A stretch of DNA of 64,000 nucleotides from Methanoculleus thermophilus (lineage in GTDB: Archaea > Halobacteriota > Methanomicrobia > Methanomicrobiales > Methanoculleaceae). The stretch's first letter is position 1. Each line of letters begins with the position of its first letter. This document shows positions 54,744 to 64,000 of the stretch, in pieces. The stretch spans positions 310,001 through 374,000 of the forward strand of contig NZ_BCNX01000006.1 in assembly GCF_001571405.1 (NCBI RefSeq), read 5' to 3'. Position numbers and translations under genes: made by a program. Under the pieces are notes generated by a model, which searched no databases, was not told the DNA's origin, and saw only the letters and a program-made list of their open reading frames with translations.

Positions 54744-55544
54744 TCACATTCCTGCTAGGATCTTCATGATCTCAAAGAGGATATCACCCATGAATAGTGC
54801 AGTCAGGAATCCCGCCGTGATCGGTATGATGAACGGAATGCCATACGATATCCAGACCTTGCCGGCCTTTCGGTAAAGTGCAAGTTCCTTCTGGTAGTCC
54901 TCGGGGTGCAGCCTGAGGTCTTTTGTATATCGACGTTCTCCCCGAGTCATTCGCCCAAGCGACTCCGTAAAGCCAACGAATCGTCGGACAATCTTGCCGT
55001 CCTCTTCCCTGATATCTTCCATGACAAAGCCGAACTCGTTCTGGATCTTCTTCCCGTCGACGGGAAAGCCGAGGAAGAGGCAGGGGAGCGGAGCCCGGTT
55101 CCCCTCTATCAGGTTCTTCGCGAGTATTGCAAAGGGTGCCGCGATGTTGATCAGCACGGCGTTCGTCAGCACGGTGAATGGGAAGAACCCAAGCGGTGAG
55201 ATGCCGAAGTACGGCTCGATCGGAGATAACGGGATGCATGCGGTGATGATGATGAGGGCATACGCATCCGCTCCTCCAAAAAGGCCTTTAGCCTGAAATA
55301 GGTAGAAAAACCCACAGAAGACTGCGACCAGAACGAGGTAACCTGCTGCCGTCCGCCAATCTGCAAGGAGGATCTGTCCGTATACCCAGAGTGCCGCAGG
55401 AATCGCAATCGCGAGTGCTGGCCGCCAGGTTCTGTGGGGTACCCGGCGATCTCTTGCATCCAGAACAGACGCATATATGAGCGTGGCGCCTATTGCAACC
55501 GTTGCAATGATGAGCGGGATGGCGATCACGGGCGAAAGCGTCAT
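54744..55544 (-). CDS. A24 family prepilin/preflagellin peptidase
   Basis: This aspartic membrane protease removes the signal from type IV pilin-like proteins before assembly. The 266-residue protein has six or so membrane helices and the two catalytic Asp: one in YASVLDARDRRVPHRTW (residue 29) and one in the GxGD-type motif GLFGGADAYAL (residue 92), with Ala in place of the usual Gly. A large cytoplasmic loop (about 155-235) precedes the last helix, as in FlaK-type enzymes. It is divergent from the pilus-like operon 355 bp away, which supports a shared role. Confidence 0.9.
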   Translation of the reverse strand: MTLSPVIAIPLIIATVAIGATLIYASVLDARDRRVPHRTWRPALAIAIPAALWVYGQILLADWRTAAGYLVLVAVFCGFFYLFQAKGLFGGADAYALIIITACIPLSPIEPYFGISPLGFFPFTVLTNAVLINIAAPFAILAKNLIEGNRAPLPCLFLGFPVDGKKIQNEFGFVMEDIREEDGKIVRRFVGFTESLGRMTRGERRYTKDLRLHPEDYQKELALYRKAGKVWISYGIPFIIPITAGFLTALFMGDILFEIMKILAGM

Positions 55545-55899
55545 GGGATAGTACCCTATTCACTTTTTATTTCTTATTTCTGGCGATCTCACTTCACAGC
55601 GGATCCTGGTTCTTTCTATGCGGTCTTTGGGATAAATCTGAAGGCCTTCCTTTTGGCGTGGCGATCATGGGTTCTCTCTCGGCCCTGTTGTGGCACCTTT
55701 CTTCTCCTGATTCCTTCCTGATGTAATCATACGAATCAGGTGTTTACAGTCCGTTTTATTCTTATTTTTAAGATATTATCATCTATACGCGAGATACATT
55801 TTAGCAAGATATTAATAATAGCATAGTGATGTGGTATATTGCGGTAGAGCGGAAGTGTTCCACTTATCCTGCGCAATAATACCTTACCTGAAGATATCC
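55545..55899. other. AT-rich divergent promoter region of pilus-like genes
   Basis: This 355-bp gap lies between the divergent peptidase and pilus-operon genes. It has no supported gene. The right half (55750-55850) is strongly AT-rich with TATA-like AGATATTAATAATA (about 55808-55821) and TTTTTAAGATAT (about 55766-55777), suggesting the operon promoter and a leader of 60-80 nt. Confidence 0.45.
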
Positions 55900-56538
55900 A
55901 TGGAAATAGTCGATCTCATGGACGAGATCCTTCAGCAGTCGACGTGTGAAGGGTGCTTTGATCTTGAGGAGTTGCTGCGCTATAGTAACGTCCATTCTCT
56001 GACCGGAATGGGGGTCACGAGAGAGAAGACACATACATTTTTCCTGATTCTCTCTAATGGCGAACCGAACGGCGCCATTCTTGTCGATGACAAGGGGACG
56101 CTCTTCGGGGACTCGGCCGTTCTGCGCCTGACCGGCGAGGAGAAGTTCGCACTCTATCTCATAGCGCCGGTGATCGCCGATGCGCTGATTGCCCGTTGCA
56201 GGATCTTTGAGACGAGTCATTTAAAGAAGAACGGCCGTCTTGATATCCCGACGATTGGTTCGCCTACCCGACAACGAGTGGGAGTCCTCTGTCTGACCGT
56301 CCGCGACAACCACTCGCCTCTCGCCGGCGCTCATGTCTCGATCCGGAAGGGAAAACTTGTCATCACGAGTGATGTGACGGATTCCCAGGGGAGAGTTTGC
56401 TTTCGACTGTTGAACGGGCGCTATATGTGTGTGATCGCGGATCGATCCGGGGAGCGAAGACGGTGCATCATCGACTTCCATGATCCTCAGGTAGAAACGT
56501 CTGTTGATGTTGGGGGCACAGAGGATGAGAACGGGTGA
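55900..56538 (+). CDS. Unknown protein heading the pilus-like operon
   Basis: I do not recognise the full protein (about 212 residues). The N-terminal 125 residues are soluble (MEIVDLMDEILQQSTCEGC, then FFLILSNGEPNGAILVDDKG and EKFALYLIAPVIADALIARC) and look like a ligand-binding or regulatory fold. The last 70 residues resemble a carboxypeptidase-regulatory/Ig-like beta-sandwich (SPLAGAHVSIRKG, TDSQGRVCFRLLNGRYMCVI). No signal peptide is visible. Its stop overlaps the start of the ATPase gene by 14 nt. ATG 55900 is chosen; the frame is open upstream to 55831. Confidence 0.7.
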   Translation: MEIVDLMDEILQQSTCEGCFDLEELLRYSNVHSLTGMGVTREKTHTFFLILSNGEPNGAILVDDKGTLFGDSAVLRLTGEEKFALYLIAPVIADALIARCRIFETSHLKKNGRLDIPTIGSPTRQRVGVLCLTVRDNHSPLAGAHVSIRKGKLVITSDVTDSQGRVCFRLLNGRYMCVIADRSGERRRCIIDFHDPQVETSVDVGGTEDENG

Positions 56539-58906
56539 AGATGAAGAACGTGAATTGATTGCATCGGTCAGAAGTCTCCTTGCACAATCAGGGGGATCAC
56601 AACCCGGCAGGGAAGAGGTTACAGCGGGGTCGCACGGCTCCGCTCCACCATCTCAAGAGAGTGATACAGAAGATCAAGGGGAGTCGGCCCCGGTCATGGA
56701 TCCTGGTCCTGGCGGAGAGGAGATGCGTGAGCATTCTCCTGGCCCGGTCTTGAGAGGGGCCGATATCCGTTCAATCATCGGCTCGGTGATGAGTTCAGAA
56801 GATACCAGGGGGCGGCGCACAACTGCTGATGAGGATCCTGTCCGGGCACTCCTCAACCGGCTCGAGAGGTCGGGGAGGGAGACTGATAAGGAGCGTACGG
56901 TCACCCCTTCGCCGATGAGCAGTGATACAGGGCCGAAGGCTGCACCCTCTTCACCCGGGCATCGTGATCCCTTTGGTATCCTCAACCGGGTGAGAGGGAT
57001 GAAAGAGGCCGGCGAGGCCGGGGAGATGGAGGCTGAAGGGCCCGGGTCCGAAGATCTCCCCGATGGGGTGATATCGGTCGAGGAACTCGGGAGCCTGGCA
57101 GACCTGATCCTCCCGAAGAGTGCGACGTTTGCTGTCGAAGAACTGAGTATCAACCGCAACGAGCACAATTTCGACTTCGTCGACAACGCCCGGGTCGTCT
57201 CGGAGTTCGATGACCTCTTCTCCCAGGCACTCTCCTCCACCGCGTTTGCCGAGGCCGCGGCGGAGGTGGCGTCTCCCTCCGAAGAGGTTCCAAAGCCCCG
57301 GTTCGGGTTCCTCCAGAAGCTCCGTCCACTTCGTCCAGAGATGGAGATCGAGGAGTACAACCCTGCCGTCCACGGGCCACTTCTCGATCTTTCAATGCGC
57401 CCCTCCCCGGGAGTGGAAGAGATCGAACTCTACCCGGTAAACGAACCATACGCCTACGTCAGGGTCATCTACGACAGCGCAACCCATGAGTACACCTACT
57501 GTGTGCTTGAGCCTGAACTCACGCCTGCGGAGCGGGAACTCTTCCTGGAGATCAAGGAGCGTCTCTTTGAGACGCTCAATATCACCACCCGTGACCTCAC
57601 ACGCGAGGCGGCACGCAAAGCGCTTCGCGACGCGGCAAACAGAATCATCGCCGATTACGGGATCCATCTTGATGCGGTGGGGCGGGAGAAGGTTCTGTAT
57701 CACGTGGAGAAGGAGTTCCTCGGCGACGGATTGATCGACCCGGTGATGCACGACAAGTACATCGAGGATATCTCGTGCGACGGCGTGAACTGCCCAATCT
57801 TCGTCTACCACACCACATACGAATCGATGAAGACGAACCTTCTCTACCACGACGCGGCGGAACTCGACTCGTTTGTTGCCAAACTCGCGCAGCGGGCCGG
57901 GAAGTACATCTCGATTGCTGAACCGATGCTGGACGCCACGATGAGCGATGGGTCGCGTATCCAGATGACGCTCGGCTCGGAGGTGACCGCCCACGGTTCA
58001 ACGTTCACGATCCGGAAGTTCCGCGAAGAGCCGATCACGCCGACGGATCTCATCGAGTGGCACACCTTCTCACCGCTCGGGATCGCCTTCATCTGGCTCG
58101 CGGTCGAGAACGGCAAGTCCTGCATATTTGCAGGCGGTACGGCGTCCGGAAAGACCACGACCCTGAACGCTATATCGCTCTTCATCCCGCCGCTTGCAAA
58201 GATCGTCACCCTCGAGGATACCCGTGAGTTGAAACTCCCTCACCCGAACTGGATCCCGAGCATCACCCGAGACTCGTTCTCGCAGGACGGGCGGGGCGAG
58301 ATCGATATGTACGAACTCCTGCGTGCCGCCCTCCGGCAGCGCCCGGAGTATATTCTGGTCGGCGAGGTCCGTGGCCGTGAGGCCTTGACCCTCTTTCAGG
58401 CGATGAGCACCGGGCACGTCACCTACGCGACGATGCACGCCGACTCGGTAGCGAGTGCCGTCCACCGTCTGGAGAACCCGCCGATCAACGTGCCGAGGAA
58501 CATGCTCTCTGCCCTCTCCCTGATGTCCATCCAGGTGCAGGCCCGGGTGGGGGGCCAGCGGATCCGGCGGAACAAGCAGCTCATCGAGATCCTGGATATC
58601 GATCCCCGGACGAACGAACTGATCACGAACGAGGTCTTCCGGTGGCATCCCGCGACCGACGAGATTCGTTACTCGGGCAAATCCTACATCCTCGAGCAGA
58701 TCATGGAGGACCGGGGATGGAGCGAGGAGCGGATGCAGGAAGAACTGAAGCGGCGTCAGGAGGTGCTTGAATGGATGCGCATCAAGAAGATCCGGCATTT
58801 CCGCGATGTAAGCAAGGTCCTTGTCTCCTACTTCCGCGATCCGGAGGGGGTCATCGAACGCGTCCGTTCTGACCTTTATGGTGGGATGGTGAGGCAGCAT
58901 GAATAG
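56525..58906 (+). CDS. Type II/IV secretion system ATPase (archaeal pilus type)
   Basis: The ATPase powers assembly of type IV pilus-like filaments. The protein of about 793 residues has an unusual N-terminal extension of about 220 residues, low-complexity and rich in Gly, Pro, Ser and Glu. The GspE/FlaI-like core (about 290-760) follows, with Walker A FAGGTASGKTTTLNA near residue 545, the Asp box LEDTRELKLPHPNW, and Walker B-like LRQRPEYILVGEVRGRE. The start at 56525 overlaps the upstream gene, and the end overlaps the first membrane protein by 8 nt. Confidence 0.92.
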   Translation: MRTGEDEERELIASVRSLLAQSGGSQPGREEVTAGSHGSAPPSQESDTEDQGESAPVMDPGPGGEEMREHSPGPVLRGADIRSIIGSVMSSEDTRGRRTTADEDPVRALLNRLERSGRETDKERTVTPSPMSSDTGPKAAPSSPGHRDPFGILNRVRGMKEAGEAGEMEAEGPGSEDLPDGVISVEELGSLADLILPKSATFAVEELSINRNEHNFDFVDNARVVSEFDDLFSQALSSTAFAEAAAEVASPSEEVPKPRFGFLQKLRPLRPEMEIEEYNPAVHGPLLDLSMRPSPGVEEIELYPVNEPYAYVRVIYDSATHEYTYCVLEPELTPAERELFLEIKERLFETLNITTRDLTREAARKALRDAANRIIADYGIHLDAVGREKVLYHVEKEFLGDGLIDPVMHDKYIEDISCDGVNCPIFVYHTTYESMKTNLLYHDAAELDSFVAKLAQRAGKYISIAEPMLDATMSDGSRIQMTLGSEVTAHGSTFTIRKFREEPITPTDLIEWHTFSPLGIAFIWLAVENGKSCIFAGGTASGKTTTLNAISLFIPPLAKIVTLEDTRELKLPHPNWIPSITRDSFSQDGRGEIDMYELLRAALRQRPEYILVGEVRGREALTLFQAMSTGHVTYATMHADSVASAVHRLENPPINVPRNMLSALSLMSIQVQARVGGQRIRRNKQLIEILDIDPRTNELITNEVFRWHPATDEIRYSGKSYILEQIMEDRGWSEERMQEELKRRQEVLEWMRIKKIRHFRDVSKVLVSYFRDPEGVIERVRSDLYGGMVRQHE

Positions 58907-59822
58907 TTATGAGCGGTTCTGCTTCAACCTGATCGGCCGTGACTTAAAGGAGAAGCGTGGGGAGTTCATCAAGCTCAGAAACGATCTCGTGGGGGCCCGG
59001 ATGAACACACCCTTTGAGGCCTACCTTGCGACCGCTTACGTCTCCTCGGTCATTGTTGGGCTGGTCGCTGCGGTAATCATCGGGCTTCTGACTTATCTTC
59101 TGCGGGTCCCCGAGATGATCACCTACCGGGGAGCGGTCCCGGAGTTCCTCTACGCGTTAAACGACTACAAGCTCCTCCTTGGGACCATCATCATCACGCT
59201 CATCTCCCTTGCGATCTTCGGAGGGATAACGTACCTGGTCTTCCTCCTCTACCCCGGGATACGGGCCGGGGAGCGCCGCAGGAACATCGATGCCACACTC
59301 CCATACGCCATCAACTACATCACCGCGATGTCTTCGGCCGGGATCACTCCCGCGGAGGTCTTCCGGCTGCTCGGTCAGAGCACGATCTACGGCGAGAGCG
59401 CCGTCGAGGCCCGATATATATCCCGGGAGACGGATTTCTTCGGCAAAGACCTCCTTGATGCGCTTCGGACGGTCTCTCAGGCGACGCCGAGCGAGCGGAT
59501 GCGTGAATTCCTGCAAGGAGCCGTCGCGAGCATCTCGAGCGGGAGTAATCTAACGGAGTATTTCCGCACCAAGGCTCACCAGTATACGCTCGAGAACAAT
59601 CAACAGCAGAAGACATTTCTGGAGACGCTCGGGCTGATCGCAGAGTCCTACGTCACTGCGATGGTCGCCGGCATGCTCTTTTTGATCATTCTGCAGTCGG
59701 TGATGACGATCCTCTCGGGCGACTCAAACCCGCTCTTCCTCTACATCATCATCTACCTGATCATCCCGTTCGGGAGCGTGATGTTCATCATTCTGATCAG
59801 TTCCATGACCCCGGAGGTGTGA
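58899..59822 (+). CDS. Type II secretion system F (TadC-like) membrane protein 1
   Basis: The platform protein that converts ATPase motion into filament assembly. The 307-residue protein has membrane helices near residues 45-70, 85-110 and at the end. Cytoplasmic segments contain the T2SSF pattern INYITAMSSAGITPAEVFRLLG and LLDALRTVSQATPSERMREFLQGA. It overlaps the ATPase by 8 nt and is followed by a second F protein after 1 nt. Pairs of F proteins are usual for archaeal pilus operons. Confidence 0.92.
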   Translation: MNSYERFCFNLIGRDLKEKRGEFIKLRNDLVGARMNTPFEAYLATAYVSSVIVGLVAAVIIGLLTYLLRVPEMITYRGAVPEFLYALNDYKLLLGTIIITLISLAIFGGITYLVFLLYPGIRAGERRRNIDATLPYAINYITAMSSAGITPAEVFRLLGQSTIYGESAVEARYISRETDFFGKDLLDALRTVSQATPSERMREFLQGAVASISSGSNLTEYFRTKAHQYTLENNQQQKTFLETLGLIAESYVTAMVAGMLFLIILQSVMTILSGDSNPLFLYIIIYLIIPFGSVMFIILISSMTPEV

Positions 59823-59823
59823 T

Positions 59824-60876
59824 ATGGGGTTCAAAGAGATTATCGATGACTTTCTGAACCGATTGCCGGGCCAGGACCGAACGACGGGCGGCGCGGCGGC
59901 GGACGCCCTGGTGTCCGAGTCGTTTGAGGAGCGGGAAGAGGAGATCTTCGGCCGGATAGAGAACTGGCGGAAGTATCAGGAAGGGTTTTACCGGTTCCTC
60001 AAGCACCCGCTTAGAGTTATGGCGGAAGAACCCCTCACCGTCCTCTTCATCTCCATCCCAGCTGCCCTCCTCCTCTTTGCCGGCGGATTTATGAGCCTGG
60101 TCCTCTCCTACGGCGTCGGCGTCCTCTTTTCGACGACGATGATCGACGATGTCTTTGTCTTCTCGCTCCTCATCGCCATCGTGCCGCTTGCAATCCTCGA
60201 CCTCAAGGAGTCGCTGCGGGTATCAAGCATCGAGGCATCCCTCCCGAACTTCTTCCGGGATGTGGCCGGGATGAACGACTCGGGCATGACCCTCCCGCAT
60301 GCAATCCATATCGTCTCGGAGGGGGAGTACGGGGCGCTCACGCCGCACATCCGTAAACTCGACACCGAGATGTCCTGGGGCGTCCCGTTCGTCGAGGCCA
60401 TTCGCCGATTCGGGAAGGCCGTGAACACCCCGCTCACCGAACGGAGCGTCGACCTGATCGCCCACGCGAGTTCGGCCGGCGGCGACGTGAGCGAGGTGCT
60501 GCGGGCTGCGGCACACGATGCCTACGAGTTCTTCAACCTGAAGATGGAGCGGAGAAACGGGATGATGATCTACATGATCATCATCGTTATGTCGTTCTTC
60601 GTCTTCCTCTTCGTCATCGGGGTGCTCTCAAGCACGTTCCTCACCACGATGGCGGAGGCGGGGACGGCGGTTGCGGCCTCGGGTTCGACCCAGACATTCA
60701 TGGGGACCGTAGACCTCTTCCTCTACAACCGCCTCTTCTGTCACGCCGCACTGATCCAGGGGTTCTTCTCGGGACTCGGGGCCGGGGTCATGGGCGAGGG
60801 CCGGGTGCTCGCCGGTCTGAAGTACTCGGCGATCATGGTGCTGATCGCCTGGATCGCGTTCCGGTTCTTTATCTGA
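59824..60876 (+). CDS. Type II secretion system F (TadC-like) membrane protein 2
   Basis: The second platform protein, 350 residues. It has an N-terminal cytoplasmic part with acidic residues, helices near 75-95 and 100-125, the T2SSF segment FRDVAGMNDSGMTLPHAIHI and a C-terminal membrane domain with three helices (about 240-350). It is only 1 nt from the previous gene. No pilin-like protein (a short protein with a class III signal) follows in the window; the next gene is cobQ on the other strand. Confidence 0.92.
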   Translation: MGFKEIIDDFLNRLPGQDRTTGGAAADALVSESFEEREEEIFGRIENWRKYQEGFYRFLKHPLRVMAEEPLTVLFISIPAALLLFAGGFMSLVLSYGVGVLFSTTMIDDVFVFSLLIAIVPLAILDLKESLRVSSIEASLPNFFRDVAGMNDSGMTLPHAIHIVSEGEYGALTPHIRKLDTEMSWGVPFVEAIRRFGKAVNTPLTERSVDLIAHASSAGGDVSEVLRAAAHDAYEFFNLKMERRNGMMIYMIIIVMSFFVFLFVIGVLSSTFLTTMAEAGTAVAASGSTQTFMGTVDLFLYNRLFCHAALIQGFFSGLGAGVMGEGRVLAGLKYSAIMVLIAWIAFRFFI

Positions 60877-60888
60877 GGGCCGGGACGG

Positions 60889-60901
60889 GTTTTCTCTTTT
60901 T
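60889..60901 (+). terminator. T-rich terminator after the pilus-like operon
   Basis: GTTTTCTCTTTTT follows 12 nt after the stop of the last pilus gene. The run of T and the convergent cobQ gene downstream fit an archaeal terminator. Confidence 0.45.
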
Positions 60902-60950
60902 GCGGTGGTAAAAGAGGTTTGGATATCTGTATCTTCACCCGAATTCTATC

Positions 60951-62444
60951 TCACGCTTCAGACGTGGCGTCCGTTGCATCCAGAAAATATGCCATAATCG
61001 CATCCATATCCACGTGCTCCTCAAAGTGCCGGGCCAGATTGTCGTAGGCCGCCTCAATCCCGAGGGTGCCTCCGTCGATCTCCGTGACCGGTTCAAACGG
61101 CACGCCCCGCCGCTCTGCGAGGTAGGCGAGGAGGGCGTTTGCCGCACCGGGGTTCTGGAAGAGCCCGTGCATGTATGTCCCAAAGACCAGGCCGTCGGGG
61201 GTCGAGGCCCCTTCCCCGGAGAACGCCTCGGGGAGGCCGTTCCGTTCAGTCTCACCCATGTGGATCTCGTAGCCCTCCACCTCCCCCATTGCCGGGAGGA
61301 TGGGGCCGGGCCCGGTTGCCCGGCGCCGGACCTGCACCGTCGTCTTGTGGTAGCCGGTAAAGGCCGTGACGACATCGAGGAGCCCGAACCCCTGGTACTC
61401 TCCGGGAGTTTCCGACTCAATGCCCGCATCGACGATCCGCCGCCCGAGCATTTGATAGCCGCCGCAGATCCCGATGATCGGGACTCCTCTCTCCCGGGCA
61501 AGCCGGAGTTCTTCCCCCACTCCCGCACGGTTGAGGACGGCGAGGTCCTCCACCGTGTTCTTCGTCCCGGGGAGGATGATGCAGTCGTAGCCTGAGAGCG
61601 TTGTGCCGGGCTCGACGTAGTCCACCGCGGCGTAACGCTCGAGGAGCTCGAAGTCGGTAAAGTTCGATATCCGTGGGAGGCGGACGACGGCGATCCTTAT
61701 CGGCGATCCGGTCTTTTGGTCTCTCTTATCGGCGATCGAGAGCGAGTCCTCGCTCGGGAGAGGGATGTCGGCGTAGGGGATCACCCCGAGCACCGGAACA
61801 CCTGTCAGTCCTTCGAGTCTCTCAACACCTGATGCAAAGAGCCCGGGGTCTCCCCGGAACTTATTGACGATGACCCCGGCGACGAGTGGTCTGATGTCTT
61901 CCGGGAGGAGAGCGAGCGTCCCGTAGACCTGGGCGAAGACCCCGCCCCGCTCGATATCGGCGACGAGAACGATGGGGAGACGGAGGGCCCTTGCGAGCCG
62001 GATGTTCGCGATATCGCGATCGTAGAGGTTCACCTCGGCGGCTCCCCCGGCCCCTTCTACGACCACATGCCCAAAGCGCCTCCGTAATCGCTCGAATGCG
62101 GCAACCGCCTCGGATAGCAGCATATCGGTCTCGGCATAATAGTCCCGGATCAGCACATCCTTATATGGGCGGCCGAGCAGCACCACCTGTGAGGTCTGGT
62201 CACCCTTTGGTTTGAGGAGGACCGGGTTCATATCGGCTTCCGGCTCAAGGCCCGCCGCGAAGGCCTGGACAGCCTGCGCAATCCCGATCTCGCTCCCATC
62301 GGCCGTGACATACGAGTTGAGACTCATGTTCTGGGATTTAAACGGAGCGACGGAGATTCCCCGTCGGTGGAGTGCACGGCAGAGCGCCGCGACCGTCACG
62401 CTCTTGCCCACGTGGGATGCAGTTCCGAGCACGATAAGAGACAT
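60951..62444 (-). CDS. cobQ: Cobyric acid synthase CobQ
   Basis: CobQ amidates four side chains of adenosylcobyrinic acid diamide, using glutamine and ATP, in B12 synthesis. The 497-residue protein has an N-terminal ATP-binding domain ([20 protein letters not shown] at the start, then SQNMSLNS) and a glutamine amidotransferase domain (about 245-490) with the catalytic Cys in [16 protein letters not shown] near residue 335 and the His in [11 protein letters not shown] near residue 430. Methanogens need much cobamide for methyl transfer. It is divergent from the B12-dependent ribonucleotide reductase gene. Confidence 0.96.
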   Translation of the reverse strand: MSLIVLGTASHVGKSVTVAALCRALHRRGISVAPFKSQNMSLNSYVTADGSEIGIAQAVQAFAAGLEPEADMNPVLLKPKGDQTSQVVLLGRPYKDVLIRDYYAETDMLLSEAVAAFERLRRRFGHVVVEGAGGAAEVNLYDRDIANIRLARALRLPIVLVADIERGGVFAQVYGTLALLPEDIRPLVAGVIVNKFRGDPGLFASGVERLEGLTGVPVLGVIPYADIPLPSEDSLSIADKRDQKTGSPIRIAVVRLPRISNFTDFELLERYAAVDYVEPGTTLSGYDCIILPGTKNTVEDLAVLNRAGVGEELRLARERGVPIIGICGGYQMLGRRIVDAGIESETPGEYQGFGLLDVVTAFTGYHKTTVQVRRRATGPGPILPAMGEVEGYEIHMGETERNGLPEAFSGEGASTPDGLVFGTYMHGLFQNPGAANALLAYLAERRGVPFEPVTEIDGGTLGIEAAYDNLARHFEEHVDMDAIMAYFLDATDATSEA

Positions 62445-62503
62445 TGCCGGCAGAAGAGTTGGACGCGACGGATTATTAAGGGCGGGGTCTTATGGGGTAT
62501 TAC

Positions 62504-64000
62504 ATGGAACTCTCCCCGCAGGGCCGCATCCTCCTGGAACACCGCTACCTCCTCCCCGGAGAAGCACCAGAGGACCTCTTCTCCCGGGTCGCCGACGCCG
62601 TGGGCGGAACGGCACGGTCTCGCGAGTTCTTCTCGCTCATATCGAGCCTCCTCTTCCTCCCGAACTCTCCGACCCTGATGAACGCAGGAACCCCTGGGGG
62701 GCAGCTCTCGGCCTGTTTCGTCCTGCCGATCGAGGATACCCTGGAGGGGATCTTTCGCACCCTCGGCCAGATGGCGCTCATTCATCAGTCCGGGGGCGGG
62801 ACGGGGTTCTCGTTCTCACGCCTCCGTCCCCGCGGTGACTCCGTCAACGGGGTCGCCGGCGCCGCCACCGGGCCGGTATCGTTCATCCGGGTCTTCGATG
62901 CGGCGACCGAGGCTGTCCGGCAGGGTGGCCGGCGACGGGGGGCGAACATGGGAGTGCTTGCGGCCTCCCATCCCGATATCGAGGAGTTCGTCACCGCCAA
63001 GCAGGACGGGGGCCTCTCGAACTTCAATATCTCGGTCGGGATTGATGAGCAGTTCATCCATGCTCTTGCAACCGGCCGCGAGTACGATCTTATCAACCCC
63101 CGCGACGGCAGCATGTGGCAAAGCATCGACCCACGGTCGCTCTGGCATCTTATCGCCGCCTCCGCAAGGGATTCCGGCGAGCCGGGTGTGCTCTTTCTCG
63201 ATGAGATCAACCGTAGGTGCACCACGCCGCACCTCGGCCCCATCGAGGCGACCAACCCCTGCGGGGAGCAGCCGCTCTACCCCTACGAGAGCTGTAACCT
63301 AGGAAGCATCAACCTTGCCCGATGCATCAGAGGAAGCGACCTTGACGAGGACCTGCTCGCCACCGTCGTTCGGTGCGGCGTCGAGTTTCTCGATGCGGTC
63401 ATCGATGTAAATCACTTCCCAATCCCCGAGATCCAGGAGCGGACCCTTGCTACCCGAAAGATCGGTCTTGGTGTCATGGGATTTGCCGAGGCGCTCATAC
63501 GCCTCGGGATCCCCTACGAATCAGAGGAAGCGATCCGGTTTGCCGGGAGCCTGATGGAGATGATCCAGACCTGGGCCAGGGAGCGGTCGGAGGAACTGGG
63601 GAGGGAGAAGGGGTCGTTTCCAGCCATTGAGGGTTCAATCTACTCAGGAGAGATGCGCAACGCCACCGTCACCACCATCGCCCCTACAGGATCGATCCAT
63701 CTTATCGCCGGAACCACGAGCGGTATCGAGCCGGTCTTCTCGTTTGCCTACGACCGGACGATCGATGGGCGGCCGGTCAGCATCGTAAGCGACCTCATCA
63801 CAGAGTTTCTGCCGAAGACCGCCGGTGGAAGAGATGTCGCGGAGCACGTGCGGCGTTATGGGACGGTTGACGGCCTCCCCCTGGATGACCATACTCGCGA
63901 CCTCTTCAAGACGGCCCTTGAGATCGCACCGGAGCACCACGTCAGGATGCAGGCCGCATTCCAGAAGCACGTTGACAATGCCGTCTCAAAGACCGTGAAC
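62504..64000 (+). CDS. Adenosylcobalamin-dependent ribonucleotide reductase (class II), partial
   Basis: The gene runs off the right edge after 499 codons. Class II ribonucleotide reductase makes deoxynucleotides with adenosylcobalamin radicals. Visible are LPNSPTLMNAGTPGGQLSAC with the first catalytic Cys, IHQSGGGTGFSFSRLRPRGD, the NPCGEQPLYPYESCNLGSIN motif with the catalytic Asn-Cys-Glu around residue 250, and a second ATIAPTGSIHLIAGTTSGIEP block. ATG 62504 is chosen because a TATA-like GATTATTAA lies about 27 nt upstream; ATG 62492 is in frame. Whether the C-terminal Cys pair is present cannot be seen. Confidence 0.93.
   Translation, partial: MELSPQGRILLEHRYLLPGEAPEDLFSRVADAVGGTARSREFFSLISSLLFLPNSPTLMNAGTPGGQLSACFVLPIEDTLEGIFRTLGQMALIHQSGGGTGFSFSRLRPRGDSVNGVAGAATGPVSFIRVFDAATEAVRQGGRRRGANMGVLAASHPDIEEFVTAKQDGGLSNFNISVGIDEQFIHALATGREYDLINPRDGSMWQSIDPRSLWHLIAASARDSGEPGVLFLDEINRRCTTPHLGPIEATNPCGEQPLYPYESCNLGSINLARCIRGSDLDEDLLATVVRCGVEFLDAVIDVNHFPIPEIQERTLATRKIGLGVMGFAEALIRLGIPYESEEAIRFAGSLMEMIQTWARERSEELGREKGSFPAIEGSIYSGEMRNATVTTIAPTGSIHLIAGTTSGIEPVFSFAYDRTIDGRPVSIVSDLITEFLPKTAGGRDVAEHVRRYGTVDGLPLDDHTRDLFKTALEIAPEHHVRMQAAFQKHVDNAVSKTVN

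Overview
The window is about 64 kb of a GC-rich (roughly 60%) archaeal chromosome, most likely a methanogen of the Methanomicrobiales (Methanoculleus-like). The evidence is archaeal: ribosomal proteins S27e and L44e, aIF2-alpha, Nop10, GINS and PriS, glycerol-1-phosphate dehydrogenase for archaeal lipids, archaeal-type ProRS, LeuRS and MetRS, ArfC, and families such as UPF0058, UPF0179, DUF63 and DUF473. Many genes have a TATA box about 25 nt before an ATG, as in leaderless transcripts. The species assignment is inference. No CRISPR array, insertion sequence, prophage or rRNA was seen. Nearly every gene has a chromosomal housekeeping or signalling role.

Layout. 1-2.6 kb: end of a rhodanese gene, a bacterial-type groES-groEL operon and a divergent winged-helix regulator. 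2.6-9.1 kb: a minus-strand information-processing cluster (PAC2 chaperone, Nop10, aIF2-alpha, S27e, L44e, GINS, PriS, Elp3, UPF0058). It includes a 55-codon nop10 gene that is easily missed. 9.1-16.8 kb: ADP-ribosylglycohydrolase, UPF0179, egsA divergent from DUF63-SpoIIM, proS, a zinc-ribbon protein, DUF362 and MntP. 16.8-23.3 kb: a fused N-carbamoylputrescine amidase/agmatine deiminase, a TMEM175-like protein, a nitroreductase beside a SagB-like lipoprotein gene with three in-frame stops, an MFS transporter and an SDR dehydrogenase. 23.5-28.6 kb: signal transduction (response regulator, HTH-PAS kinase, a soluble chemoreceptor with a 1-nt frameshift, CheW). 28.7-36.5 kb: 2-oxoacid:ferredoxin oxidoreductase, a sugar-nucleotide epimerase, a GltB-like FMN protein, a lipoprotein and ArfC. 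36.7-43.4 kb: membrane histidine kinase and response regulator, TreT, Hsp20, a double ferritin-like protein and TrpF. 43.5-54.7 kb: two tRNAs, a DHH phosphoesterase, MetRS, DUF473-PAC2, LeuRS, a PIN-ATPase-KH protein and HisI. 54.7-60.9 kb: an A24 prepilin peptidase divergent from a type IV pilus-like operon. 60.9-64 kb: CobQ divergent from a B12-dependent ribonucleotide reductase that runs off the edge.

The most interesting signal links two separate heat-shock loci. groES and hsp20, 39 kb apart, each carry a similar inverted repeat (GCGTCC-N8-GGACGC and CGCCC-N6-GGGCG, both with an AAGAGA core) directly downstream of the TATA box. This looks like a shared operator, and the winged-helix gene divergent from groES is a natural candidate for its regulator. 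trpF has the same layout with a different repeat. Other points worth checking are the triple-stop SagB gene, the frameshifted chemoreceptor, the AguB-AguA fusion, the 11-bp gap between the divergent egsA and DUF63 starts, and a pilus-like operon with no visible pilin.
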